Positions 52,639 through 60,628 of a DNA stretch of 64,000 nucleotides are shown piece by piece. The first letter of the stretch is position 1. Every line of letters begins with the position of its first letter. This stretch comes from JACNJF01 sp050288105. GTDB taxonomy: Bacteria; Pseudomonadota; Gammaproteobacteria; GCA-001735895. Location of the stretch: positions 233,418 to 297,417 of the forward strand of contig JBNKDE010000004.1 in the NCBI GenBank assembly GCA_050288105.1, read 5' to 3'. The position numbers and the translations under genes were made by a program. Under the pieces are notes generated by a model that saw nothing but the letters and a program-made list of their open reading frames with translations, was not told the DNA's origin and made no database searches.

Positions 52639-52908
52639 TCCAAGTTTCTCCTTAGAGTTAATAGGGTTTTTGTTCTGAAAAAGTGTCATCTGGAAGACCT
52701 CTAACCCGAGTGATCATAAACATCGAATGTGAAGAATTCATGATGATTCAGTTACAGACATGTTAAAAGCGTGATGAGAATTAAAAGGTATCTGAGAAAC
52801 TGAAAAACACTGGAAATACAGTGGACATTAACCCCTTTATCCTTATTTTATTGCTTGCTGATATAACTTTATTTAGTAAGGATTAAAAATTAATAGCACT
52901 ATTCATAA

Positions 52909-53322
52909 ATCATTGGAATATGCTTTCACTATTTAGATTATTATTCAAATCATTTTACTTCGCCCCCTTTTAAACCCAGAACTCCCTTCCGCGCTACTAA
53001 AGGAGTTACTGCCAACGATTTCATCTGCTGCAATAATGAAAAATGCGCTGGCAGATTTTCTTGGTATTATCGTAGCCTGGAAGATGACCTGAGCATTGCT
53101 TGCAGCTCTGGTGCTGGGTGCTGTTGCGGTGACTGTGATTTCATCGAACTGTTTTTTTGCTTTAAGGGTAATAGAAGAGTCGCTGCAGATACGGATTTTG
53201 ATCGACAGGCTCCTGGTCTAGCTAAATACCCGCCCGGCTCTTATCTAGATATCAGCTATCAACTCAACCAAAGTCAATCAAGTACAGGTTTTTCTGCTTA
53301 TTCATTGAAAAAATCAGAATAA
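52909..53322 (+). other. long cysteine-rich open frame without start codon
   Basis: 138 codons stop-to-stop with no ATG, GTG or early TTG. It includes DFICCNNEKC and SSGAGCCCGDCDF, nine cysteines in about 45 residues. It may be the antisense shadow of the minus-strand remnant rather than a gene. Confidence 0.2.
52945..53217 (-). pseudogene. possible gene remnant on the minus strand
   Basis: Ninety-one open codons without ATG, GTG or TTG until three residues before the stop. They read as protein-like, strand-forming sequence (SSITLKAKKQFDEITVTATAP, NAQVIFQATIIPR, ASAFFIIAADEIVG), with purine-rich first codon positions. This looks like the C-terminal end of an exported Ig-like or barrel protein. 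Stops in all frames lie upstream. Overlaps a plus-strand open stretch. Confidence 0.35.
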
Positions 53323-53550
53323 CCATTAGACTCGTATTGATAACAGGGAACCTTGATAAATTCTGTGACATGGGTTTAGTGTATAATTTGCTACTGTTTC
53401 AGAGCTAATGGGCACTTAATAGTCAGCCATATCGGAGCTTTTGATCATTCAACCGAGCCTTTTCTGCCACTATTCCTCGCTTTAGGGTTCATCAGAGATT
53501 TACAACAAGACTCAGCGCGAGATCTTTAGATTCGGCCGGTTAATACCACA

Positions 53551-55431
53551 ATGACTTTTTTTCTCCAAAATAAGCGAATTTTCCTATATTCCATACTTTT
53601 CGGATTGGTCGTTGTCGAATCTTTCTTTGTCATTCAGCTGATTTTTGTACTGGAGACCTTTAAGCCACAATATGTGATTGTGCCTACCCTCTTGAGTATC
53701 ACCATTGGTATCTTAATGGGCATAGTGCTCGCTATGCGCAAACAGGCAAAAGTCCAGGCTGTAATCTTCGAATCTATCGCTAACCAGGCAAGTGAGTTTT
53801 CCTTTTTTCGAGACCTGAATGGTAAATACATCTATATTTCGCCTTCAGTGAAAAAATTAACGGGTTATTCGGTAGCGGAATTTATCGACAACCCTGAATT
53901 ACTAGATCAAATCATTGACCCGCTGGATATCGCATCCTGGAAGCGACATCTAAAAGAAGTTTATGACCAGACTCACCACCCCATCAGCTTCAGGATAAGA
54001 CATAAAAACGGTACCGTACGATGGATCAGGCATGTATGTTCCACCGTACGTTTCGACAATGACAGGGTTTCTGGCATTTGTTCAACCAATATGGAAATTA
54101 CTAATGAACTTACAGGAAAACACGAGCTGGAAAAACTGGCCAACTATGATCCCTTAACCGCCCTGCCCAACAGGCGTTTTCTTAAAAATCATATTGATGA
54201 CAGGGTCAGGCTTGCCGAATATGATAAATCCAGTATTTTTGCTGTGATGTTTGTAGACCTCGATCATTTCAAGTATATCAATGATACCCACGGACATACC
54301 TTTGGTGACCATTTTCTACAACTGGTAGCCGACAGATTAAAAAGAAACTGCCACAAAGACAGCATTGTTTGCCGATTTGGTGGCGATGAGTTTGTTATAG
54401 TCTCCCCCTTTCTTAAGCATCAGAGTGAGGCCAGTGATCTCGCCCTTAAGATTAAGGAGCTGCTCTCGAAACCTGTCCAGCTTAAAGGACTAGAGCTGTA
54501 TGTCTCTGCCACTATTGGCATTTCGTTGTATCCGAAGGACGGTCGTCAATTAGACGTGTTAGTCCAGCATGCCGATGCTGCAATGTATCGAACTAAGGAG
54601 CAGGGAACCGGCGGTATTGGATTTGCGACGGATCAGCTCGTCAGGGATGCCGAACGCTCGCTAACACTGGATTCTGTGTTACGTAAAGCGATCACCGATA
54701 AAGCCTTTGTACTCCATTATCAACCCAAAGTGGATCTCAAAACTCATGAATACCGTGGACTGGAAGTTTTACTGCGCTGCCAGCCAGAAGGCAAGGATAT
54801 TATTCCGCCCTCAGACTTTATTCCGTATGCGGAACAAACCGGCTTAATCATAGCTATTTTTGATGTACTTTTTGAAAAGCTGTGTCATCAGATGAAGGTC
54901 TGGCAATCCAGAAACTGGAACATGCCAGTATCGATAAACCTTTCAGGCAAACAGTTAAACACCCCGAACTGCAGCCAGAAAATTGTAGAAATCTGGAAAA
55001 GTCATGGCCTGGATACCCGCCTGCTGGAAATGGAGATTACCGAAACCACTTTAATGGATAAATTCGAATCCACTTTTGAGCATCTGGAATATTTCAAATC
55101 ACAAGGTATAAAAATCAGTATCGATGATTTTGGCACGGGTTATTCATCATTGAGTTACCTGAGAGAATTAGGCGCTGATATTTTGAAGATAGATCGGTCC
55201 TTCGTCAGCAACATTGAAAATTCCGAAAGTGATCTTTCCTTAGCCCGCAGCATTATTGCGCTGGCCGACAATTTTGGTATGTCAACAATCGCCGAAGGCA
55301 TAGAAAACGAGAAACAGTTAAAGATACTTTTAGACCTGGGTTGTCAGCAGGGCCAGGGGTTTTATTTTAGTAAACCAATGCCGGCTGAATCATTCAGTAC
55401 ACATTTCATCAGTGATAAAAAGATTTCCTGA
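53551..55431 (+). CDS. membrane PAS-GGDEF-EAL protein
   Basis: A 626-residue protein: two TM helices at ~10-30 and ~42-62, PAS with PAC (~70-185; FRDLNGKYIYISPSVKKLTGYS), GGDEF (~190-350; RFGGDEFVIV) and EAL (~370-620; EVLLRC, EITETTLM, DDFGTGYSS, KIDRSFV, AEGIEN). Both signature sets are intact, so it may be a cyclase, phosphodiesterase or both. Monocistronic on the plus strand. No ribosome site stands out at ATG 53551. Confidence 0.92.
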   Translation: MTFFLQNKRIFLYSILFGLVVVESFFVIQLIFVLETFKPQYVIVPTLLSITIGILMGIVLAMRKQAKVQAVIFESIANQASEFSFFRDLNGKYIYISPSVKKLTGYSVAEFIDNPELLDQIIDPLDIASWKRHLKEVYDQTHHPISFRIRHKNGTVRWIRHVCSTVRFDNDRVSGICSTNMEITNELTGKHELEKLANYDPLTALPNRRFLKNHIDDRVRLAEYDKSSIFAVMFVDLDHFKYINDTHGHTFGDHFLQLVADRLKRNCHKDSIVCRFGGDEFVIVSPFLKHQSEASDLALKIKELLSKPVQLKGLELYVSATIGISLYPKDGRQLDVLVQHADAAMYRTKEQGTGGIGFATDQLVRDAERSLTLDSVLRKAITDKAFVLHYQPKVDLKTHEYRGLEVLLRCQPEGKDIIPPSDFIPYAEQTGLIIAIFDVLFEKLCHQMKVWQSRNWNMPVSINLSGKQLNTPNCSQKIVEIWKSHGLDTRLLEMEITETTLMDKFESTFEHLEYFKSQGIKISIDDFGTGYSSLSYLRELGADILKIDRSFVSNIENSESDLSLARSIIALADNFGMSTIAEGIENEKQLKILLDLGCQQGQGFYFSKPMPAESFSTHFISDKKIS

Positions 55432-55575
55432 AACACTCAATAAGCAGATGACCAACGCTCAAAAAAAACTAAGGTATATAGATCCTGGCTTTTATCACCA
55501 ATTAGAAGAGAAGAATGGTCGCTATCTCCCCTAACCTCAACGTAAACATTGTACCAGCGGCTTAAACTAAGCGCA

Positions 55576-56616
55576 TTAAACCAGAATCAAGCGTGATTTC
55601 ATCGCCTCAGTCATCTCCATCTGCCCCTGTCCATCGACGACCATAGCCAGTTCTATTCCCATGGATTTTGCCGTCTGTCTCCAGTTCTGAATGCCATTGA
55701 CCACCAGCGCTGTAGCTGCCGCATCGGCTTTGGCCCCATTGTTCAGGATCACGCTTGCAGACGCTATTTCAGTCACAGGTCTGCCTGTATTGGGATTGAG
55801 GATATGGGTATATCGAACTCCATCTTTTTCATGATAGCGCTCGTAATTGCCAGAGGTAAACACTGCCTCACGCCCCTGAACTTCCAGCCAGGCGATTTCA
55901 CCCTGTTGTTGTGGGTGCCGTATACCTATCTGCCACGGCCTGCTGCCCTGACGGCCCAAAGTGACCAGATCACCACCGGCATTGATCAAGGCATTTTCAA
56001 TTCCAGCAGCCTGCAGCAGGTCCAGCCCCAGATCCAGCGCGTATCCTTTTGCATAACCGCCCAGATCAAGCTGAACCGACGGGTTAACACTGGATAGCAT
56101 GCCATCCTCAATCGTGAGATCTTCTGGAGTAGGATGGCTGGACAACCATTGCTCAATAGCTGCATTTGACGGTGGCGTCCATCCAGCGTCCTGCTGTCCA
56201 TGAAACCCCCATAACCCGACAGCCTGACCAATGGTTGGGTTAAACCCACCCTCGCTAGTGCTATGTAATTGCTTAATCTGTGCGACCATGTTTATCAGGT
56301 GTTGATCGACGGCAACGGCTTGCCCCTGACTGAGAGCCTGATTAATATCCTGCATGGTTCCCGGCTTCCAGGGGTGCCATTGCGTATTACGTAGATTGAA
56401 TTCCAGTGCCAGGGATTTCAGCGCCTGGTTTACGCGCTGCGCATCCGAATCTGCGATGGTCACATCAACCAGCGTACCAAAGCTGTACCAGCGAATACTA
56501 TGCAGCGCCTGCTTAGACTCGGCAGGAGAAATCCACGCAAATGAGCCTGCCCCGGCTCCTGCTAAACAACTCATCAGGAAGGATCGTCTTGAGATCCCTT
56601 TATTTAAAACTGACAT
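55576..56616 (-). CDS. apbE: ApbE, FAD:protein FMN transferase
   Basis: The ATG at 56616, behind GGAGAAGATCTA, gives an N-terminus with the twin-arginine-like SRRSFLMSCLAGAGAGSFAW. ApbE motifs: LRNTQWHPWKPG, GGFNPTIGQAVGLWGFHG, DLGGYAKGYALDLG, NAGGDLVTLG and THILNPNTGRP. The enzyme attaches FMN to threonine in Rnf/Nqr-type subunits in the periplasm. It lies downstream of the nifE operon across a palindromic element, so a supply role for a nitrogenase-linked Rnf complex is possible. Confidence 0.93.
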   Translation of the reverse strand: MSVLNKGISRRSFLMSCLAGAGAGSFAWISPAESKQALHSIRWYSFGTLVDVTIADSDAQRVNQALKSLALEFNLRNTQWHPWKPGTMQDINQALSQGQAVAVDQHLINMVAQIKQLHSTSEGGFNPTIGQAVGLWGFHGQQDAGWTPPSNAAIEQWLSSHPTPEDLTIEDGMLSSVNPSVQLDLGGYAKGYALDLGLDLLQAAGIENALINAGGDLVTLGRQGSRPWQIGIRHPQQQGEIAWLEVQGREAVFTSGNYERYHEKDGVRYTHILNPNTGRPVTEIASASVILNNGAKADAAATALVVNGIQNWRQTAKSMGIELAMVVDGQGQMEMTEAMKSRLILV

Positions 56617-56650
56617 TAGATCTTCTCCAAAACATAACATTTAAAACCAG

Positions 56651-56863
56651 CTAACCACAGAGAGCACGAAACGAAATAAGTAACCCTTATCTTTCAAGAG
56701 CGCCCCTGATTAAGTTGTCATTGCGAGCGCAGCGTGGCAATCTTTTGACGCAATATCAAACCGCATAGATTGCCGCGCTGCGCTCGCAATGACACTAATT
56801 CAAATATTTCTATGTTGTGTAACAACTCCATACGCTCTGTGTTCTCTGTGCTCTCAGTGGTTA
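56651..56863. repeat. nested palindromic extragenic element, copy B
   Basis: Outer arms of the CTAACCACAGAG type (56651 and reverse complement to 56863) enclose a perfect inner palindrome: GTCATTGCGAGCGCAGCGTG at 56717-56743 and its mirror at 56767-56793. The inner motif resembles widespread bacterial palindromic units. It separates the nifE operon from apbE. Confidence 0.75.
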
Positions 56864-56874
56864 AATGTTTTTAC

Positions 56875-57291
56875 TCAGCCACCCAACACCAGCTCATAGG
56901 CATGGCGTAGCAACTCCAGCTCGGTGACTGGCAATCCTCGCGCCTGGGTTAAATCAATAAAACACCCTCCATGCTGTTCAATAACATCAAACGGGGGGTC
57001 AATGGTAGTAATAGCCGCCAGCAGGATCTGGATATTACCACCGGGAACTTCAACGCTATGCTGAAACTCGGTTTCAGCCTTCAGGCTTCCTGATTCCAGC
57101 CCCAATAAGGCTTCAGTCTTTTTCATCACCGCTGCGGGATGAATCAAAGTGTTATCCTGCTTGCTCGGCTGCAGTTGAGAAAGTGCAGCCACCGGGCCAA
57201 AGGCTAAAACCGTATCTTCTGCAAATTTTACAAAACGGGTGCGCGCACTGGTTGCCTGCTTATGGTAAAGAATCACACGAAAATCTATCAT
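56875..57291 (-). CDS. unrecognised protein, last gene of the nifE operon
   Basis: A 138-residue soluble protein. It opens MIDFRVILYHKQATSARTRFVKFAE, with alternating strands and helices and a late ITTIDPPFDVIEQHGGCFIDL. It has no signal peptide and no motif I can name. It follows the 130-residue unknown gene by 14 bases, in the same orientation as nifE-nifN-nifX, so a nitrogenase-linked role is inferred from context only. Confidence 0.65.
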   Translation of the reverse strand: MIDFRVILYHKQATSARTRFVKFAEDTVLAFGPVAALSQLQPSKQDNTLIHPAAVMKKTEALLGLESGSLKAETEFQHSVEVPGGNIQILLAAITTIDPPFDVIEQHGGCFIDLTQARGLPVTELELLRHAYELVLGG

Positions 57292-57305
57292 TTCGACTCC
57301 GTCAC

Positions 57306-57698
57306 CTATTCCGGCATAGGCAGTAATCGTGCTTCTGCCTTGATCTCAAGGTCACGCCCCCAGGCATTGACAGCCTCAACAAACCAGCTGCTTTTTTTGG
57401 GGTGCTTTTTCACCACGTCCTGCTCAACAAAAAAACTGCCATCAGCATGAAACACCAGCCCACCCTGTTTCATACCCCGCTTATCGAGCCAGTCTCCTTT
57501 CAGGCTATACTCACCATTCGCGGGGTCCAGCTCCAGATAGTAACGGGCATCATGAGCCGATTGCAGCTGCACGTCCTGCGCATCAAATCCAAGTTTAGCC
57601 ACCTCTTGCAGCAAACTTTGATCGATTTTTCCAACCAACTCCTGCAGCTGTGCAAGACGGCTTTCAAGCTCAGCCTGATCTGTTTCGCTAGTGCCCAT
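57306..57698 (-). CDS. unrecognised coiled-coil protein in the nifE operon
   Basis: A 130-residue protein: a predicted helix/coiled coil (~8-40, ESRLAQLQELVGKIDQSLLQEV), then beta-rich sequence with ARYYLELDPANGEYSLKGDWLDKRG and a C-terminal KAEARLLPMPE. No cysteine. Its start overlaps the end of the TPR gene by 11 bases, so it is translationally coupled. Family not recognised. Confidence 0.7.
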   Translation of the reverse strand: MGTSETDQAELESRLAQLQELVGKIDQSLLQEVAKLGFDAQDVQLQSAHDARYYLELDPANGEYSLKGDWLDKRGMKQGGLVFHADGSFFVEQDVVKKHPKKSSWFVEAVNAWGRDLEIKAEARLLPMPE

Positions 57699-58182
57699 TG
57701 ATACCTACCAGCAACTCCCTGATTACATCGGCTCCGACCTGATCCTGTGGGTCCAGCCGGGAAAGCACATTAAGTATCTTACGCGCGTCCCGGGGCATGT
57801 TCTGGCGTAAACGGATAAAAGCCAGCGCTTTCAGACTATACAGATACACTCTCGCTGGTCCTGTCTGCACATTCCAGTCAGTGGACTCAGGTGTTAATTC
57901 CTTCCAGTTATTGCAAAAACCTCCCTGTAAAGCTGCCTTAACCAGGGTCTGAAATACCACTTCTTCAGCGTGATCAAGGTCACCCCGATAAAACAGGAAC
58001 TTATACAGCGCTACCATCGACTCTAGCTGACTGGGCGCTGCTTTCAGCGCCTGCGTTAGTGCTTTTAAGGTATCGCGTGTCGAACTCACAGAGGCTGCCG
58101 CTTTCTGCAAATAGCCATTTACTTCCTGACTCAGGTTGAAGCCAAAAATCACCTCATTCGTCATCAGATGATGCACAGTCAT
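57688..58182 (-). CDS. TPR-like nif-cluster protein, second copy
   Basis: A 164-residue helical protein with TPR-like repeats: DTLKALTQALKAAPSQLESMVALYKFLFYRGDLDHAEEV and YLYSLKALAFIRLRQNMPRDARKILNVLSRLDPQDQ. It is a paralogue of the TPR protein beside nifW at 42580-43104. Located between the [2Fe-2S] ferredoxin gene (one base overlap) and an unknown gene. A helper of cofactor assembly is the likely but unproven role. Confidence 0.82.
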   Translation of the reverse strand: MTVHHLMTNEVIFGFNLSQEVNGYLQKAAASVSSTRDTLKALTQALKAAPSQLESMVALYKFLFYRGDLDHAEEVVFQTLVKAALQGGFCNNWKELTPESTDWNVQTGPARVYLYSLKALAFIRLRQNMPRDARKILNVLSRLDPQDQVGADVIRELLVGINGH

Positions 58183-58505
58183 TACCAGAAATCTCCTGAT
58201 ACTCTTAGTTTTTCAACCGGGTTCCCATTTTGCAGATGCTCAGAAAAAATAGTCGCAACATCTTCCTTTGTCACACCACCGTACATAACACCCTCGGGGT
58301 ATACCAGGACTGAAGGACCCTCGCTACAGGGCCCCAGACAACCCGTGGTAGTCACCTGCACTTTATCAAACTGCTGAGTCTGCTGTAGATGCCAGTAGAA
58401 CTCTTCCGCCACTTCGGCACAGTTTTTATTACTGCAGGACGGACGAGGATGTCCAGCAGGACGGCTTTGCACACAGACAAAAACATGCTTCTCTGGTCTA
58501 GGCAT
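58182..58505 (-). CDS. thioredoxin-like [2Fe-2S] ferredoxin
   Basis: The 107-residue protein has the thioredoxin-like ferredoxin pattern: HVFVCVQSRPAGHPRPSCSNKNC early and TTGCLGPCSEGPSVLVYPEG later; the cysteines in VFVC, PSC and GCLGPC are the probable cluster ligands. It is similar to the Shethna-type FeSI ferredoxins of Azotobacter nif regions. It could carry electrons for cofactor assembly or nitrogenase. It is 14 bases after the FdxB-type gene. Confidence 0.87.
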   Translation of the reverse strand: MPRPEKHVFVCVQSRPAGHPRPSCSNKNCAEVAEEFYWHLQQTQQFDKVQVTTTGCLGPCSEGPSVLVYPEGVMYGGVTKEDVATIFSEHLQNGNPVEKLRVSGDFW

Positions 58506-58519
58506 AACTTAAAACCTCT

Positions 58520-58849
58520 TTAGGCCGCTTTTGCTTCATGAGTGAAGCACTTTTTAGGACAGATACGAGCACATGATCCGCAACCAATACAATCCATCGC
58601 ATTCTTTAGACTCATAACCATGGCGGTGTCATCTGAGAATCCATCATCGTCATCATCACCATAGTCATCGTAATCATCATAATCGTCGTCCATTTCTGCG
58701 ACATCTTCACGTTCAACCAGATCAAATACATCACGTGAACAGACCTTAAAGCAACGACCACAACCAATACAGTTTGCCTGATTAATTTCCATCACGAATT
58801 CTGGTATATATTCCTCTCCGCCACGCGTGAGACCAGTAATCATACTCAT
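58520..58849 (-). CDS. fdxB: nif-specific ferredoxin III (FdxB-type, 2[4Fe-4S])
   Basis: The 109-residue ferredoxin has two clusters: CIGCGRCFKVC and CIGCGSCARICPKKC. Between them lies an acidic, Tyr-rich insert (about residues 50-72: MDDDYDDYDDYGDDDDD), a trait of the nif ferredoxin III group. The acidic patch may be for docking to a basic surface. It follows DUF683 (CCE_0567-like) by 21 bases. Confidence 0.93.
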   Translation of the reverse strand: MSMITGLTRGGEEYIPEFVMEINQANCIGCGRCFKVCSRDVFDLVEREDVAEMDDDYDDYDDYGDDDDDGFSDDTAMVMSLKNAMDCIGCGSCARICPKKCFTHEAKAA

Positions 58850-58870
58850 TTCAAAATCCTCGTTAAAAAA

Positions 58871-59086
58871 TTACGCAACTGCACTTTCTGCAGCTTTATA
58901 TTCGGCTTCAGCTTTGGCCCATTTCTGGCAGGCATCGTAGGTTGCCTGGGCAATCGCTGGAATCTCTTCGTATGCGGCAGGTAAACGATCCTCGACCAGA
59001 TCGTGTAATTCGCCTGCTTTTTCGGTTGCTATACGTTTCGCTTTTCTCACTGCTTTCTGCAGCTCTTTCAATTCATCGTCTGTCAT
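58871..59086 (-). CDS. DUF683 (CCE_0567-type) nif protein
   Basis: The ATG at 59086 gives a ~71-residue helical protein, MTDDELKELQKAVRKAKRIATEKAGELHDLVEDRLPAAYEEIP; a longer frame upstream lacks support. The sequence matches DUF683, a family found next to DUF269 and ferredoxin genes in nif clusters; the CCE_0567 structure suggests a metal-binding helical dimer. Function not established. Confidence 0.88.
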   Translation of the reverse strand: MTDDELKELQKAVRKAKRIATEKAGELHDLVEDRLPAAYEEIPAIAQATYDACQKWAKAEAEYKAAESAVA

Positions 59087-59141
59087 TTCACATTTCCGAT
59101 TTGTCAATTGATTCAAAGTAGGGGAAAAGGGATTCGCCAGA

Positions 59142-59615
59142 TTACATACCAGCGACATCAGAATATTTCCCGATAATCTCCAGAGCGACTGAAAGCAACT
59201 TATCACCTTCGTCCTTCATTTTGGAAAGCGTTGGAAAACCAAATCGATGCACATCGCGCAGGGTTTTATCTACCACAACCAGCTTCCCAACAGTAATCAG
59301 CGCACGCCCAAAGCCTTCATGAGAAAGATTAATAATCGGCACTGCCATTAATCCGCATTCCTTTTCAATCAACGTCGAAATGGCATTGTAAAAAGCCTTT
59401 ACTCGCGCCATCACAATTTCATCAGGATCGCCTACTACCGGAATCTCACGACGTTTTTCCTTGGTCAGAACAAAGGGTTCCAGTATTTGTTCCACCGTCC
59501 AGTTATCGTAGGTACCATAGGTGTCAATTGCACGCATCTGACGCACCATCTCTTTCGCAAATTCGGTTTCCAGTACCGGATCACCGGGCTCAATCGCTAA
59601 AGCAGCTTCACTCAT
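59142..59615 (-). CDS. NifX-associated protein, DUF269
   Basis: The 157-residue protein fits DUF269: FAKEMVRQMRAIDTYGTYDNWTVEQILEPFVLT, KEKRREIPVVGDPD and HRFGFPTLSKMKDEGDKLL. It usually sits next to nifX. Function is not settled. It follows the RseC-like gene by 51 bases. Confidence 0.92.
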   Translation of the reverse strand: MSEAALAIEPGDPVLETEFAKEMVRQMRAIDTYGTYDNWTVEQILEPFVLTKEKRREIPVVGDPDEIVMARVKAFYNAISTLIEKECGLMAVPIINLSHEGFGRALITVGKLVVVDKTLRDVHRFGFPTLSKMKDEGDKLLSVALEIIGKYSDVAGM

Positions 59616-59666
59616 TTGTCTTTCCTCAATAGAATCTCATTAATTAATCATTCACCGAAAGCATAT

Positions 59667-60131
59667 TCAAATGCCTGTCAGATCTTTCAAATTCACACTC
59701 TGGCCCTTAATTCTTAATAACAATGGAGCAAAGGATCCCTGTTGCTTGCCAACACGGGTTACTCGACCAACAAACCAGAATCCACCAGCCAGACCAGTCA
59801 TTGCTGCCAGCACCTGGATACCATCACCGTAACCCTGCTTCAGGGCTAACGCTGTCACTAGCACCATGCAAACCACGGGCAGCAGATAGGCCCAGATGGA
59901 AGCCTTTACCAGAACGCTATCTGGAATACCGATAATCACTTTGTCACCAATCTTTGCCTGCAGCGTATTGCGCATCTGCAACCGGTTATGTTTCAGCCCA
60001 AATAGCTTTGAAACCACCGAAGTTGAACAGCTTCCTGCAGCGCAGGACGAACAACTGCTACGCGATATCGCCTCGACCCAGATCTCTCCATCTTTGCTTT
60101 CTACGACGGTGGCATCCTGTTCCAACATCAC
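59667..60131 (-). CDS. rseC: RseC/MucC-family membrane protein
   Basis: The 154-residue protein has a cysteine cluster SSCSSCAAGSC (about residues 25-35), two TM helices (~85-105, ~112-132) and a short cytoplasmic end. This is the RseC pattern, SoxR-reducing system, often next to Rnf/Rsx genes. In a nif operon it may regulate or help electron input through an Rnf complex, but rnf genes are not in the window. Overlaps nifX end by 4 bases. Confidence 0.87.
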   Translation of the reverse strand: MMLEQDATVVESKDGEIWVEAISRSSCSSCAAGSCSTSVVSKLFGLKHNRLQMRNTLQAKIGDKVIIGIPDSVLVKASIWAYLLPVVCMVLVTALALKQGYGDGIQVLAAMTGLAGGFWFVGRVTRVGKQQGSFAPLLLRIKGQSVNLKDLTGI

Positions 60132-60628
60132 TCTTCCCAGCCTTCGTCTTCCATCTGGTCGAAACGCGATGGATCAGCCGGCATGGTGCTGGCAATTGCC
60201 TTGGCTAACCAGCTACCTGGTCCCTGGCGTAACTCTTCCTGCAGTGCTTTCAATAAATGCTTAATCTCTGCGCCCGGTGATACCTTCACCGGTTGAATAT
60301 TTTTTGCTTTCAACTGGTTGATCGCTGAAGCGCCTACAGCCTGGCTGTAAACGGCGATACAGCCTTCCAGCACACTGATTTTCTCCGCTAGCTTGTCTTC
60401 GTTGCCATCCATGTCCAGCTTGCCGAACTCAGTGGCTTCAACCAGAGTGGCCTGATCCATATCCAGCGCATAGATGGCGAAGGTTTGCGCAGCACCAAAA
60501 TGCTGATCTACTGTTTTCATATCACTGGTGGCAAAAGCCACTTTTAGCGCAGTATCCATCCAGCTACCTCCGGTTGAACTATCGTTACTACTGTCCACCA
60601 ACTGCAGTCGCCTTGTAAGCGTCATCAT
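60128..60628 (-). CDS. nifX: NifX, FeMo-co precursor carrier
   Basis: A 166-residue NifX with the signature LKVAFATSDMKTVDQHFGAAQTFAIYALD, EFGKLDMDGNEDKLAEKI and VSPGAEIKHLLKALQEEL. NifX binds NifB-co and VK-cluster. The N-terminal TLTRRLQLVDS (Azotobacter starts likewise) supports the 60628 or 60625 ATG. It overlaps nifN by 41 bases, the longest overlap of this operon. Confidence 0.93.
   Translation of the reverse strand: MMTLTRRLQLVDSSNDSSTGGSWMDTALKVAFATSDMKTVDQHFGAAQTFAIYALDMDQATLVEATEFGKLDMDGNEDKLAEKISVLEGCIAVYSQAVGASAINQLKAKNIQPVKVSPGAEIKHLLKALQEELRQGPGSWLAKAIASTMPADPSRFDQMEDEGWEE

Larger units (their letters stand above)
52639..53550. other. gene-free gap with decayed coding traces
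   Basis: About 900 bases without a complete gene. The left 300 bases are AT-rich. The middle (52909-53322) holds two long open frames without starts, one per strand. The right 230 bases contain TATAAT (53382-53387), a possible -10 about 165 bases before the next gene's ATG; no convincing -35. Confidence 0.5.

Noticed and set aside
52945..53322. TGA recoded as Trp to join plus-strand frames (MKNALADFLG..., then ALLAALVLGA...)
   Set aside because: No start context and no recoding signal; better explained by a remnant on the minus strand.
59087..59206. Longer N-terminus for the DUF683 protein
   Set aside because: The ATG at 59086 fits the known family start; the extension overlaps the DUF269 coding end.
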